Below are positions 1 to 5,859 of a stretch of DNA of 6,499 nt, piece after piece (within the stretch, counting starts at the first letter, position 1; each line of letters begins with the position of its first letter). The stretch is from positions 1 through 6,499 of the forward strand of contig CAYFOM010000070.1 in the NCBI GenBank assembly GCA_964344765.1. Direction: 5' to 3'. The position numbers and the translations under genes are program-made. Source of the stretch: JACNIZ01 sp964344765. GTDB lineage: Bacteria; Planctomycetota; UBA1135. The notes beneath the pieces were generated by a model, which was not told the origin of the DNA, searched no databases, and saw only the letters and a list, made by a program, of their open reading frames with translations.

Positions 1-54
1 CTGAACTTAAACTAAAACGCGATGGAAATTGGCTCCGTTAATCGACCCACTTCA
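1..54. repeat. Left terminal inverted repeat, 54 bp
   Basis: Bases 1-54 are the exact reverse complement of 6445-6498. Identity stops at base 55 (G here, T in the reverse complement of the other end). The repeat contains an ATG at 22 that opens the first + strand frame, preceded by an in-frame TAA at 13-15 and no Shine-Dalgarno sequence. An 11-base stretch, ACTTCAGATGA, crosses the inner boundary (49-59) and recurs in the same reading frame at 217-227, which suggests that the sequence on both sides of base 54 really belongs together. No transposase is nearby. The repeat could be a dispersed genomic repeat, the arm of an invertible segment, or a k-mer-sized contig-end overlap. Confidence 0.95.
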
Positions 55-378
55 GATGACCCCTTTGGCACTGTGGCCTCTAACCGAATAGGCGTGAGAG
101 GGATTCGGGCGACTTGGAATCCGCCAATTATGAATACACCTCCATTTGGTGGTTGCTATAGCTCTCAAACTCCTTTTGCGGGAACAAGCCCAGTTACTAC
201 CGCGAACTATTTCCTAACTTCAGATGATTCTGCGCCAAACTACGATGATTTCGTGAATAACACCCCCTCATCCTATAGTTTGCTTGAGATCCTGACGAAT
301 TTAGATTTTCTAGGAACTCCTCGACCCAGCTACGGAACTGGTGAGCGAGATAAGGGTGCTCATGAGGTAGATGGATGA
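22..378 (+). CDS. Probable C-terminal part of a secreted beta-helix-type protein
   Basis: This 118-codon frame ends with DFLGTPRPSYGTGERDKGAHE (residues about 95-115). That resembles the closing 'D..G.PRP....D.GA.E' signature of right-handed beta-helix and 'choice-of-anchor Q' surface proteins, where it forms the last strand of the fold. The rest is rich in Thr, Ser, Pro, Asn and Asp, as expected outside the cell. The peptide TSDD occurs twice in frame (residues 10-13 and 66-69). No signal peptide is visible, the ATG lies inside the terminal repeat, there is no ribosome binding site, and the length is far below that of family members. It is therefore probably the tail of a longer gene cut by the window edge or by rearrangement, although an in-frame TAA at 13-15 blocks direct extension. 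Its stop overlaps the next start as ATGA. Function is unknown; the family link is inferred from the C-terminus only. Confidence 0.45.
   Translation: MEIGSVNRPTSDDPFGTVASNRIGVRGIRATWNPPIMNTPPFGGCYSSQTPFAGTSPVTTANYFLTSDDSAPNYDDFVNNTPSSYSLLEILTNLDFLGTPRPSYGTGERDKGAHEVDG
364..368 (+). promoter_or_regulatory. Shine-Dalgarno site (GAGGT) for the FG-GAP gene
   Basis: GAGGT lies six bases before the ATG at 375 and inside the last codons of the preceding frame. The later in-frame ATG at 393 has no such site, so this supports the start at 375 and coupled translation through the ATGA overlap. Confidence 0.6.
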
Positions 379-2135
379 TTTTTGTTGAATTGATGGGCAC
401 CCTCTCCGCCTTGGTTGTTTCAAGTGTCCTTGGGGCAATTCAAACACCAGTTGAGCCAGAGCTCAGAAACCTCGTCTTAAGGGATTGCATCCTTCCCTCC
501 CCAGCCTTCGCTGGAGATGATGAAGGCTTCAACTTTGCTATGCCGCAAGGCGACTTAGGAAACGACGGGTATGCCGACTTCTTTTTAAGGGGATACGTCG
601 CTCCATTATTCGGATCAGGAAGACCCAATAAAGATACATTTCTACTTTCAGAGGTTCCCTACGATGGACCCAATGCAGTGCAAACCATATTCGGAGCATT
701 CGAGTGGACCAGGGGATATCGGGAGAGGACTGCAGCAATTCTTGCCTCAGGTCCTGATGAGAGGAGAATCGTCGGCAGGTCACCCCTCCTTTCTCAGCCA
801 GAAAGCCTAGGGGTTTGGGACATCCAAACCGGTAAGCTCTTGATGGAAATCGGGTTCCCAAATCCGCCATCTGGGTATCCCAATATTTCCTCATTTCGAG
901 AGCTTAGATCGGCTGGGGATGTGAACGCCGATGGGTATCATGATTTGTTGTTTTGCGGCCGAACGGTTTCCGGGAATTGGTGGGTAACAGGTGTATTTGA
1001 CGGCCTCTCCGGAATGCTTCTTTGGCAAGACTACCGGGCTGATTACCTTGGGCATCAGCTTTGGACGGAAACGAGTGATTCGTCGTTGCCCCCCGATTTT
1101 GATGGTGATGGCTTTTCGGACCCAATCACCGCGTATATTGATTCCGGGATGATCAGCCACCTTATTGCCTTGTCGGGTGTTGATGGCCAAGAGCTTTGGC
1201 GGTATAGCTATGATTCAAATGGGATCTTGACTACTTATCGACCTGGTTGTGCAAATAGGGATATTAGTGGAGATGGGATTCCGGATGTAGTTTCTGTGAG
1301 CGGATATTCGCCAATGGATGGCGAAATCGCTTGCTTGGATGGCTCTTCGGGTTCCCTTCTTTGGAAATTGGATTGGATGGAAGTTGTTTCTGCCACACGT
1401 GCTAGATTTGGAAATGGATCGAATTGCTCTCCGGACTCTCCTATTTGGGTCACGCCTGCTTTGGGCAATCCAGCGAAAAATGTAGTCAATCTAGTCGTAG
1501 TAACGAAGGACCAATTTGGAGCAAGCGAGGTACGAAGGATCCTCCGGATGAATGCCGAGTCTGGGGAAATCGTGGGTTTTGTTGAGCTCCCGTCCACTTT
1601 AATTCCTTGGCTGGATGAATCTACGCGTCACCTTCAATTCGGGAGTTGGAGTGAGCAGGCATTCCTGTTGGGGGACATTGACGGAGATGGATTCACCGAG
1701 GTTGGATTGTCAGTTCTTGTTCCATCGTTATTTGGTTGGAGTCAATCCTACGCGTTCGCAATTTGTGGAGAGCCGACTCTTTCTGGGCCGATTGAGGCTT
1801 CACTTGGAGACAATATAAATTTGAAGGTTCGAATTCCGAGTTCTCCAGGCGAATCATTCTCAGTCATCATGTCCAATGTATTCGACCCGGATGGCGGATT
1901 CGTTCGATCAGGATGGAGGACATGCCTGGGCGCTAGCCCACTACTGACTGAGAGTCTCGGCAACCGTGTAACAGGTACGCTTGATGGCAATGGGTTCGCC
2001 TCGGTTGCCTTGCCATTGAATTCAGTCAATCTAACGGCTGGCGACACGTTGATGCTCCGCGCCATTATTGAGTCAACTTCGGGCTCAAATCCAATTAAGA
2101 CGCTTTCATCCATCCATTCGGTAAAAATTGAGTGA
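375..2135 (+). CDS. Secreted FG-GAP/VCBS-type beta-propeller protein
   Basis: This 586-aa protein is predicted to be exported. Residues 7-22 form a hydrophobic segment ending near SSVLGAIQ, although the usual basic N-terminus is missing, so the signal peptide is atypical. Five calcium-binding loops of the FG-GAP/integrin-alpha type follow: GDLGNDGYAD (59-68), GDVNADGYHD (181-190), DFDGDGFSD (241-249), DISGDGIPD (296-304) and GDIDGDGFTE (433-442). Between them come strands of the PQQ-like propeller kind, such as FDGLSGMLLW (208-217), SGVDGQELW (267-275) and LDGSSGSLLW (321-330). Together they suggest one six- or seven-bladed propeller. Residues about 464-586 form a separate Gly/Ser/Leu-rich domain, probably a beta sandwich. 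No catalytic residues are recognised; a binding, adhesion or structural role at the cell surface is inferred. The gene overlaps the upstream frame by ATGA and has a GAGGT ribosome site. It is clearly lower in GC than the chaperonin block and converges on it. Confidence 0.85.
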   Translation: MIFVELMGTLSALVVSSVLGAIQTPVEPELRNLVLRDCILPSPAFAGDDEGFNFAMPQGDLGNDGYADFFLRGYVAPLFGSGRPNKDTFLLSEVPYDGPNAVQTIFGAFEWTRGYRERTAAILASGPDERRIVGRSPLLSQPESLGVWDIQTGKLLMEIGFPNPPSGYPNISSFRELRSAGDVNADGYHDLLFCGRTVSGNWWVTGVFDGLSGMLLWQDYRADYLGHQLWTETSDSSLPPDFDGDGFSDPITAYIDSGMISHLIALSGVDGQELWRYSYDSNGILTTYRPGCANRDISGDGIPDVVSVSGYSPMDGEIACLDGSSGSLLWKLDWMEVVSATRARFGNGSNCSPDSPIWVTPALGNPAKNVVNLVVVTKDQFGASEVRRILRMNAESGEIVGFVELPSTLIPWLDESTRHLQFGSWSEQAFLLGDIDGDGFTEVGLSVLVPSLFGWSQSYAFAICGEPTLSGPIEASLGDNINLKVRIPSSPGESFSVIMSNVFDPDGGFVRSGWRTCLGASPLLTESLGNRVTGTLDGNGFASVALPLNSVNLTAGDTLMLRAIIESTSGSNPIKTLSSIHSVKIE

Positions 2136-2209
2136 CAATGACGGAGCGGGCCATTGCTCAGCCCGAGGAATAGGATTCTTTAAATCACCCTCAATTTGAG
2201 GTAAATGCC

Positions 2210-2293
2210 TCGTGTCGGCCGTTGGCCGGCCGGGGCGCATCCGGTTGAGCGAAGCGACCGGTCTAAGCCGCCGGTGGCCAACGGCCGACACGA
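2210..2293. repeat. REP-like long hairpin, copy 1
   Basis: The arms 2210-2227 and 2276-2293 pair perfectly over 18 bp around a 48-base centre. The centre can fold again: CCGGT (2241-2245) pairs with ACCGG (2257-2261) and encloses GCGAAGC (2249-2255), a heptamer known to form an exceptionally stable DNA mini-hairpin. The unit sits between two convergent genes, just past the groEL terminator, a usual place for REP/BIME elements. An inverted copy at 6288-6373 matches at 79 of 82 core positions. No coding role is apparent; frames across it are by-products of the repeat. Confidence 0.9.
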
Positions 2294-2309
2294 CACAACC
2301 ACAAATAAA

Positions 2310-2337
2310 AAGGGACTGCACCGAAGTGCAGTCCCTT
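2310..2337 (-). terminator. Rho-independent terminator of the groESL operon
   Basis: Read on the - strand, a perfect 12-bp stem (AAGGGACTGCAC / GTGCAGTCCCTT) closes a TTCG loop with a C-G closing pair, the extra-stable UUCG tetraloop. The stem runs straight into TTTATTTG, giving a T-rich tract of CCCTTTTTATTTG. It starts 41 bp after the groEL stop codon. The + strand side lacks a T-tract, so it works mainly for the chaperonin operon and not for the convergent FG-GAP gene. Confidence 0.93.
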
Positions 2338-2378
2338 GAGTTGCGCGGGGTTGTGAACCGCGCGTTTGGACGACGAGC

Positions 2379-4046
2379 TTAGAAGCCCATGCCGCCCATG
2401 CCGGGCATACCACCACCCATGCCACCCATCGGGTCGCCGCCGGCTCCCGGAGGCATTGCCGGTGCGGGCTCCGGAACTTCGGAGACCAGGGCTTCGGTGG
2501 TCAGCAGCAAGGTGGCAACCGATGCAGCGTTCTGCAGTGCAATGCGCACGACCTTGGTCGGGTCGATGATGCCTTGCTTGAACAAATCCTGGTATTCACC
2601 AGCGGCAGCGTTGTAGCCCTTGTTGAAAGCCTTTTCGCTGCGCACCTTCTCAACGATGACGGCACCGTCGAGACCAGCGTTGGTGGCGATTTGACGCAGC
2701 GGAGCTTCCAGCGCACGACGCACGATTTGTGCACCGAACATCTGGTCGCCGGTCAACTCCAGCTTGTCGATGATCGCTTGTGCGCGAATCAGCGAAGTAC
2801 CGCCACCCGGAAGAATGCCTTCTTCGGAAGCGGCGCGAACTGCAGCCAACGCATCGTCGACGCGGTCCTTCTTCTCCTTCATCTCAGCTTCGGTAGCAGC
2901 GCCAACGTTCAGCACGGCAACGCCACCAGCCAACTTGGCCAAACGCTCAAGCAGCTTCTCCTTGTCGTAGTCCGACGAGGTGCGCTCGACTTCGTTGCGG
3001 ATCTGCTCCATGCGGCCGCCAATGTTGTCCTGCGAACCAGCACCTTCAATGATGGTGGTGTCATCTTTGGTGATGACAACGCGCTTGGCGCGACCCAAGT
3101 CTTCGATGGTTGCGGTCTCAAGCTTGTGACCCATGTCTTCCATCAAAGCGGTGCCACCGGTCAAGATGGCAATGTCTTCCATCATCGCCTTACGACGATC
3201 ACCGAAGCCCGGTGCCTTGACCGCGCAGCACTTGAAGATGCCGCGCAAACGGTTGACGACCAAAGTGGCGAGAGCTTCACCATCAATGTCCTCGGCCATG
3301 ACCAACAACGGCTTACCGCTCTTGGCAACCTGCTCCAGCAGCGGCAGCATGTCGCGAATGTTCGAGATCTTCTTCTCGAAAATCAGCACGTAAGCGTCTT
3401 CCAGCTCACATTCCATGGTTTCGGCGTTGGTCGCGAAGTGCGGCGACAAGTAACCCTTGTCGAACTGCATGCCCTTCACTTCTTCGATGGTGGTTTCCAG
3501 CGAACGACCTTCTTCGACGGTGATCACACCATCGCTACCAACCTTGTCCCATGCCTCAGCCAACTTCTCGCCGATCTCGACGTCGTTGTTAGCAGCAACA
3601 GTAGCAACCTGCTGGATTTCGTCGCGGCCTTTGACCGGCTTCGACTTCTTGCCAATGAACTCGGTGACGGCGTTAACAGCCGACTCAATGCCGCGCTTCA
3701 ACTCAACCGGGTTTGCACCAGCGGTGACGTTGCGCAGACCTTCTTCGAAGATGGCTTCAGCAAGCACAGTTGCCGAAGTGGTGCCGTCGCCGGCAACGTC
3801 CGAAGTCTTCGAGCTGACCTGGCGCACCAGCTGTGCACCAATGTTCTCGTACTTGTTTTCCAACTCGATTTCACGAGCGACGGAAACACCATCCTTGGTC
3901 ACGGTCGGGGTGCCGAAGGACTTTTCGATGATTACGTTGCGACCGCGCGGGCCCAAGGTGACTTTGACTGCAGAAGCCAGCTTCTTGACACCCTGACGGA
4001 TGTGCTCGCGAGCGTCCTGATCAAAAGAGATTTTTTTGACTGCCAT
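2379..4046 (-). CDS. groEL: 60-kDa chaperonin GroEL
   Basis: This is the full-length 555-aa ATP-driven folding chaperonin. It assembles as two stacked seven-membered cytoplasmic rings and folds client proteins under the GroES lid. Key residues fall at the E. coli numbers: D52 (KDGVSV), D87 in VAGDGTTSATVLA, and the hydrolytic D398 in RVDDAL. The substrate groove keeps Y199, F204, L234, L237, L259, V263 and V264 but has His at 203 (SPHF) where E. coli has Tyr; I recall SPHF in planctomycete chaperonins. Residues 272-286 read KCCAVKAPGFGDRRK. The C-terminus is the flexible GGM-rich tail (about 536-555, ending GGMGF) that projects into the cavity and is typical of a housekeeping copy. The start at 4046 has AGGA six bases upstream. 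It is the last gene of the response regulator-groES-groEL operon, 24 nt after groES, followed by a strong terminator. Planctomycetota often carry several groEL paralogues, so whether this is the only copy is unknown. Confidence 0.98.
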   Translation of the reverse strand: MAVKKISFDQDAREHIRQGVKKLASAVKVTLGPRGRNVIIEKSFGTPTVTKDGVSVAREIELENKYENIGAQLVRQVSSKTSDVAGDGTTSATVLAEAIFEEGLRNVTAGANPVELKRGIESAVNAVTEFIGKKSKPVKGRDEIQQVATVAANNDVEIGEKLAEAWDKVGSDGVITVEEGRSLETTIEEVKGMQFDKGYLSPHFATNAETMECELEDAYVLIFEKKISNIRDMLPLLEQVAKSGKPLLVMAEDIDGEALATLVVNRLRGIFKCCAVKAPGFGDRRKAMMEDIAILTGGTALMEDMGHKLETATIEDLGRAKRVVITKDDTTIIEGAGSQDNIGGRMEQIRNEVERTSSDYDKEKLLERLAKLAGGVAVLNVGAATEAEMKEKKDRVDDALAAVRAASEEGILPGGGTSLIRAQAIIDKLELTGDQMFGAQIVRRALEAPLRQIATNAGLDGAVIVEKVRSEKAFNKGYNAAAGEYQDLFKQGIIDPTKVVRIALQNAASVATLLLTTEALVSEVPEPAPAMPPGAGGDPMGGMGGGMPGMGGMGF

Positions 4047-4070
4047 GACGAATCCTATGTTTGATTGTGA

Positions 4071-4379
4071 TTAACCAATGATTCCAAGGATGTCGTCCTC
4101 GGACATGATCAGGTACTCCTGGCCGTCCCACTCGACTTCGGTGCCGGCGTAGGAGGTGAAGAGCACGCGGTTGCCGACGGCAACGGTGAACTCGGTGCGC
4201 GAGCCGTCGTCCAGCAGGCGGCCTTCGCCCAAGGCGATGACCTGACCTTCGGCCGGCTTCTCTTTGGCGGAATCAGGAAGCACGATGCCGCCGGCGGAGA
4301 CGTCGGCTGCTTCGGTGCGTTGCACGAGTACCTTGTCCGCGAGCGGACGAATGGCGACTTTCTTGGCGGTTTTGGCCAT
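4071..4379 (-). CDS. groES: 10-kDa co-chaperonin GroES
   Basis: This 102-aa protein forms the heptameric lid of the GroEL cage. It begins with the typical IRPLADKVLVQR strand (10-21). The mobile loop follows, with the GroEL-contacting tripeptide I32-V33-L34 in AGGIVLPDSAKEKPAEG. Then come the roof and core strands (VLFTSYAGTEV, 72-82) and the usual C-terminal EYLIMSEDDILGII. Length fits the family (about 95-105 aa), with a slightly longer N-terminus, KTAKK. AAGGG lies ten bases before the ATG. The gene starts 17 nt after the response regulator stop and ends 24 nt before groEL, so all three probably share one transcript. No CIRCE inverted repeat (TTAGCACTC-N9-GAGTGCTAA) is present in either gap or before the response regulator, which argues against classical HrcA control here. 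Confidence 0.98.
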   Translation of the reverse strand: MAKTAKKVAIRPLADKVLVQRTEAADVSAGGIVLPDSAKEKPAEGQVIALGEGRLLDDGSRTEFTVAVGNRVLFTSYAGTEVEWDGQEYLIMSEDDILGIIG

Positions 4380-4396
4380 GTTTGCTTTGCCCTTGT

Positions 4397-4765
4397 TTAG
4401 TGGCGGTTCGAGATGATTTGTTCGACGGTGATGCGAAGGATCTCCGTGGGGACAGGCTTGCGCAGCATGGTGATTGCACCCAGCTCAAACGCAGCCGTTT
4501 CGATTGCGGTCGACGGGTTGCCTGTCATCAGAATGGAAGGCACTTGCACGCCGGCGTTCTTCAGGTGATCCAGCACTTGAATTCCGGTCAGGCTCGGCAT
4601 GTGAACGTCGAGCACCGACAGGTCGAAGCTGGATTGCAGCAGCAGACGCAGTGCCTGGGAGCCATCGGCGGCCGTAAATACCTCGAAACCCGGGCGATGC
4701 AGCGTTTGCACGATGGCTTGGCGGCAGTCGTCCTGGTCGTCGGCTACGAGGATGCGGAACACCAT
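4397..4765 (-). CDS. Single-domain (CheY-like) response regulator
   Basis: This 122-aa receiver domain has no output domain. The acidic pocket is D9-D10 (ILVADD), the phospho-acceptor is D53 (LSVLDVHMP), the switch Thr is T81 (SILMTGNP), and the conserved Lys is K103 before P104 (LRKPV), so phosphotransfer should work. With no DNA-binding or enzyme domain, it must act by protein contact or as a phosphorelay intermediate. No histidine kinase lies in the window. It is the first gene of the probable operon with groES and groEL (17 nt to groES), and a sigma-54 type site lies about 22 bp upstream of its start. AGGGA sits six bases before the ATG and within the short palindrome GGGAAATCCC (4766-4775). 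A GTG directly follows the ATG and could be an alternative start. The partner kinase and the output are unknown. Confidence 0.95.
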   Translation of the reverse strand: MVFRILVADDQDDCRQAIVQTLHRPGFEVFTAADGSQALRLLLQSSFDLSVLDVHMPSLTGIQVLDHLKNAGVQVPSILMTGNPSTAIETAAFELGAITMLRKPVPTEILRITVEQIISNRH

Positions 4766-4786
4766 GGGATTTCCCTGCCGCCTATA

Positions 4787-4803
4787 AGCAAGCCGCGTGC
4801 CAA
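4787..4803 (-). promoter_or_regulatory. Sigma-54 (-24/-12) promoter of the RR-groES-groEL operon
   Basis: The - strand reads TTGGCACGCGGCTTGCT against the RpoN consensus YTGGCACGrNNNTTGCW, with only the r position off (C). The invariant GG (4801-4800) and GC (4789-4788) are at the required 12-base spacing. The predicted transcription start is near 4776, giving a leader of about 11 nt that begins at the Shine-Dalgarno AGGGA. It lies in the 93-bp gap before the response regulator and in the correct orientation. The same stretch can also be read as a weak sigma-70 promoter, TTGCAG (4809-4804), a 17-bp spacer, then TATAGG (4786-4781), matching 3 of 6 and 4 of 6 consensus bases. The sigma-54 match is the better one. 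No activator-binding site was identified. Confidence 0.7.
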
Positions 4804-4815
4804 CTGCAAACTGCC

Positions 4816-4831
4816 TTTTTGGCGCATTTTT
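4816..4831. promoter_or_regulatory. Two phased A5 tracts upstream of the promoter
   Basis: T5 on the + strand (A5 on the - strand) occurs at 4816-4820 and 4827-4831, with centres 11 bp apart, close to one helical turn. This spacing produces intrinsic DNA bending. The tracts lie at about -42 and -53 from the predicted sigma-54 start, where a bend could bring a distant activator to the polymerase. Role is inferred only. Confidence 0.35.
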
Positions 4832-4858
4832 CGCGGACCAATCCGGCAGGCCCGACGC

Positions 4859-5146
4859 CTACAGCATGGTGTCTTCTTCGTCCTCACCCTCGTCGCCGAA
4901 ATCGGGCGTGCCCTCGAATAGCTCTTCTTCCTCATCGAGGAATTCACCCTCGGTTTCGGCGCGCTGTTCGCCCTCGGCGAGGATCGACGCGTCCCTCCAG
5001 CCGTCGACCTGAGCGGTCAGCGCTTCGACGTCCATCTCGCCGCCACACAGCAGGCAAATGCCGCCGCCTTCCAACGACTCCAAGGTCTCGGAGTAAGTGG
5101 CGATCTCGTAGCCGCAGTGTGGGCAGGTCGGGGGGGAGGAGGTCAT
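4859..5146 (-). CDS. Small zinc-ribbon protein with acidic C-terminal tail
   Basis: This 95-aa protein has two cysteine knuckles, CPHCG (C8, C11) and CLLCG (C31, C34), spaced as in a zinc ribbon that binds one Zn(II). After a short helical stretch (about 39-60) residues 62-95 are strongly acidic (runs such as DEEEELFEG and DEGEDEEDTML), probably disordered. Zinc ribbons usually contact nucleic acid or protein; the acidic tail would favour a basic partner or mimic nucleic acid, but this is inference. The ATG at 5146 is chosen because the first knuckle follows within eight residues and the upstream part of the open frame runs antisense-free across the neighbouring gene in a different frame with unnatural composition. 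There is no clear Shine-Dalgarno sequence. It starts 43 nt after the 199-aa gene, probably in the same transcript, and ends 93 nt before the response regulator. No named family was recognised. Confidence 0.75.
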   Translation of the reverse strand: MTSSPPTCPHCGYEIATYSETLESLEGGGICLLCGGEMDVEALTAQVDGWRDASILAEGEQRAETEGEFLDEEEELFEGTPDFGDEGEDEEDTML

Positions 5147-5189
5147 CGATCGGGCAGACGCTGGGGGACGCGTTTGGGACGTGCGCCCA

Positions 5190-5789
5190 TTATCGTTTGC
5201 GGATCGCGGCAAGCAACGCCTGCAACGTGCCGGAGGTCTGCAGCGCATACAACGCCGACGCCAGGTAATTCGCCGCGGTGGCGTCGGGGTGGGGTTCTTC
5301 GAAAAAGCGCGTGCACGATGCGCTCGCCCCGAACAGGATGTGGGATTTCGGATCGTCTTCGTACCAAAAGCGATCCCAATCACTGAAGCGGCTTTCGGCA
5401 CGGCGCGCGGCGATGCGATGCAATCCGCCTTTGCGCAAAATCGCCGGATCCAACGGCGGCAGCAGCTCGACGCGCACATCCCAAATCGGGTCGTGCCCTT
5501 GCGTGCCCCAGGTAATGCCGGCGAACAGCCGCATTTGCCGCTGATCGTCGGACCACGACAATCCATACTCGCGGATGCCGTCACCCGGTTGGGTACTCAG
5601 CAGCTGCAACGGGAAGTCCGACGCAAACTGATGGTTTGCCTGCATCGCCAACAGCACCCGATCGAGCTTGGCGAATAAAGACGGCAGCCGGATCAGCGCA
5701 GCCAAGTCTTCCAAAACCACCGGTTCGGTAGTGGGATTTTCGATCGCCGGTTCCGGTTTGGACGGCGGCAAAGGGACGGGCTCGATCAC
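5190..5789 (-). CDS. Conserved-looking hypothetical protein, 199 aa
   Basis: No family was recognised. The frame starts with GTG at 5789 (a TAA lies five codons upstream) and has no clear ribosome site; the first Met after it is residue 49. Residues 1-25 are Pro/Glu-rich and probably unstructured. Residues 26-68 look helical. The centre (73-110) has alternating hydrophobic and polar strands with many Trp (W79, W94, W103). A charged, aromatic stretch (132-150, SRFSDWDRFWYEDDPK) follows, and the C-terminus (167-199) is an Ala/Leu-rich helix ending in RKR. There is no signal peptide, membrane segment or catalytic motif, so it is probably cytoplasmic. Codon composition and a sensible protein profile support it as real. 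It sits 70 nt after the TPR gene and 43 nt before the zinc-ribbon gene, all on one strand, suggesting a small operon. Confidence 0.75.
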   Translation of the reverse strand: MIEPVPLPPSKPEPAIENPTTEPVVLEDLAALIRLPSLFAKLDRVLLAMQANHQFASDFPLQLLSTQPGDGIREYGLSWSDDQRQMRLFAGITWGTQGHDPIWDVRVELLPPLDPAILRKGGLHRIAARRAESRFSDWDRFWYEDDPKSHILFGASASCTRFFEEPHPDATAANYLASALYALQTSGTLQALLAAIRKR

Positions 5790-5859
5790 GGCCCAACCAG
5801 CTTACACCGACCGCTGGGCTCCGGAATTTCGCGAGCTTGCCGTGCGCTGAAGGCTTCGA

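Noticed and set aside
2147..2165. Stem CGGGC...GCCCG after the FG-GAP gene, and the palindrome CCTCAATTTGAGG at 2189-2201
   Set aside because: The stems are only 5-6 bp and no T-tract follows, so a terminator call for the FG-GAP gene is not supported.
2180..2425. Short - strand frames running through REP copy 1, and similar + strand frames through copy 2, sharing GGLDRSLRSTGCAPAGQRP
   Set aside because: The shared peptide is simply the translation of the palindromic repeat; the frames have no start signals and overlap the terminator or other genes.
2574..4064. A 496-codon open frame on the + strand opposite groEL
   Set aside because: It is the antisense shadow of groEL. Its length results from the codon bias of the highly expressed gene, the product has no sensible domain, and antisense frames of chaperone genes are a known source of false annotations.
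4380..4396. Possible CIRCE operator before groES
   Set aside because: The 17-bp gap cannot hold the element, and no TTAGCACTC-N9-GAGTGCTAA pattern is visible there, in the groES-groEL gap, or before the response regulator.
4382..4921. 179-codon + strand frame opposite the response regulator
   Set aside because: It is an antisense shadow crossing the response regulator, the promoter gap and the zinc-ribbon gene; it has no ribosome site or recognisable domain.
5147..5584. Upstream extension of the zinc-ribbon frame to 5584
   Set aside because: It lies on the same strand as the 199-aa gene but in another frame, with Arg/Pro/Cys-rich unnatural composition, while the 199-aa frame reads as a normal protein. 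The start at 5146 directly before the first CxxC is preferred.
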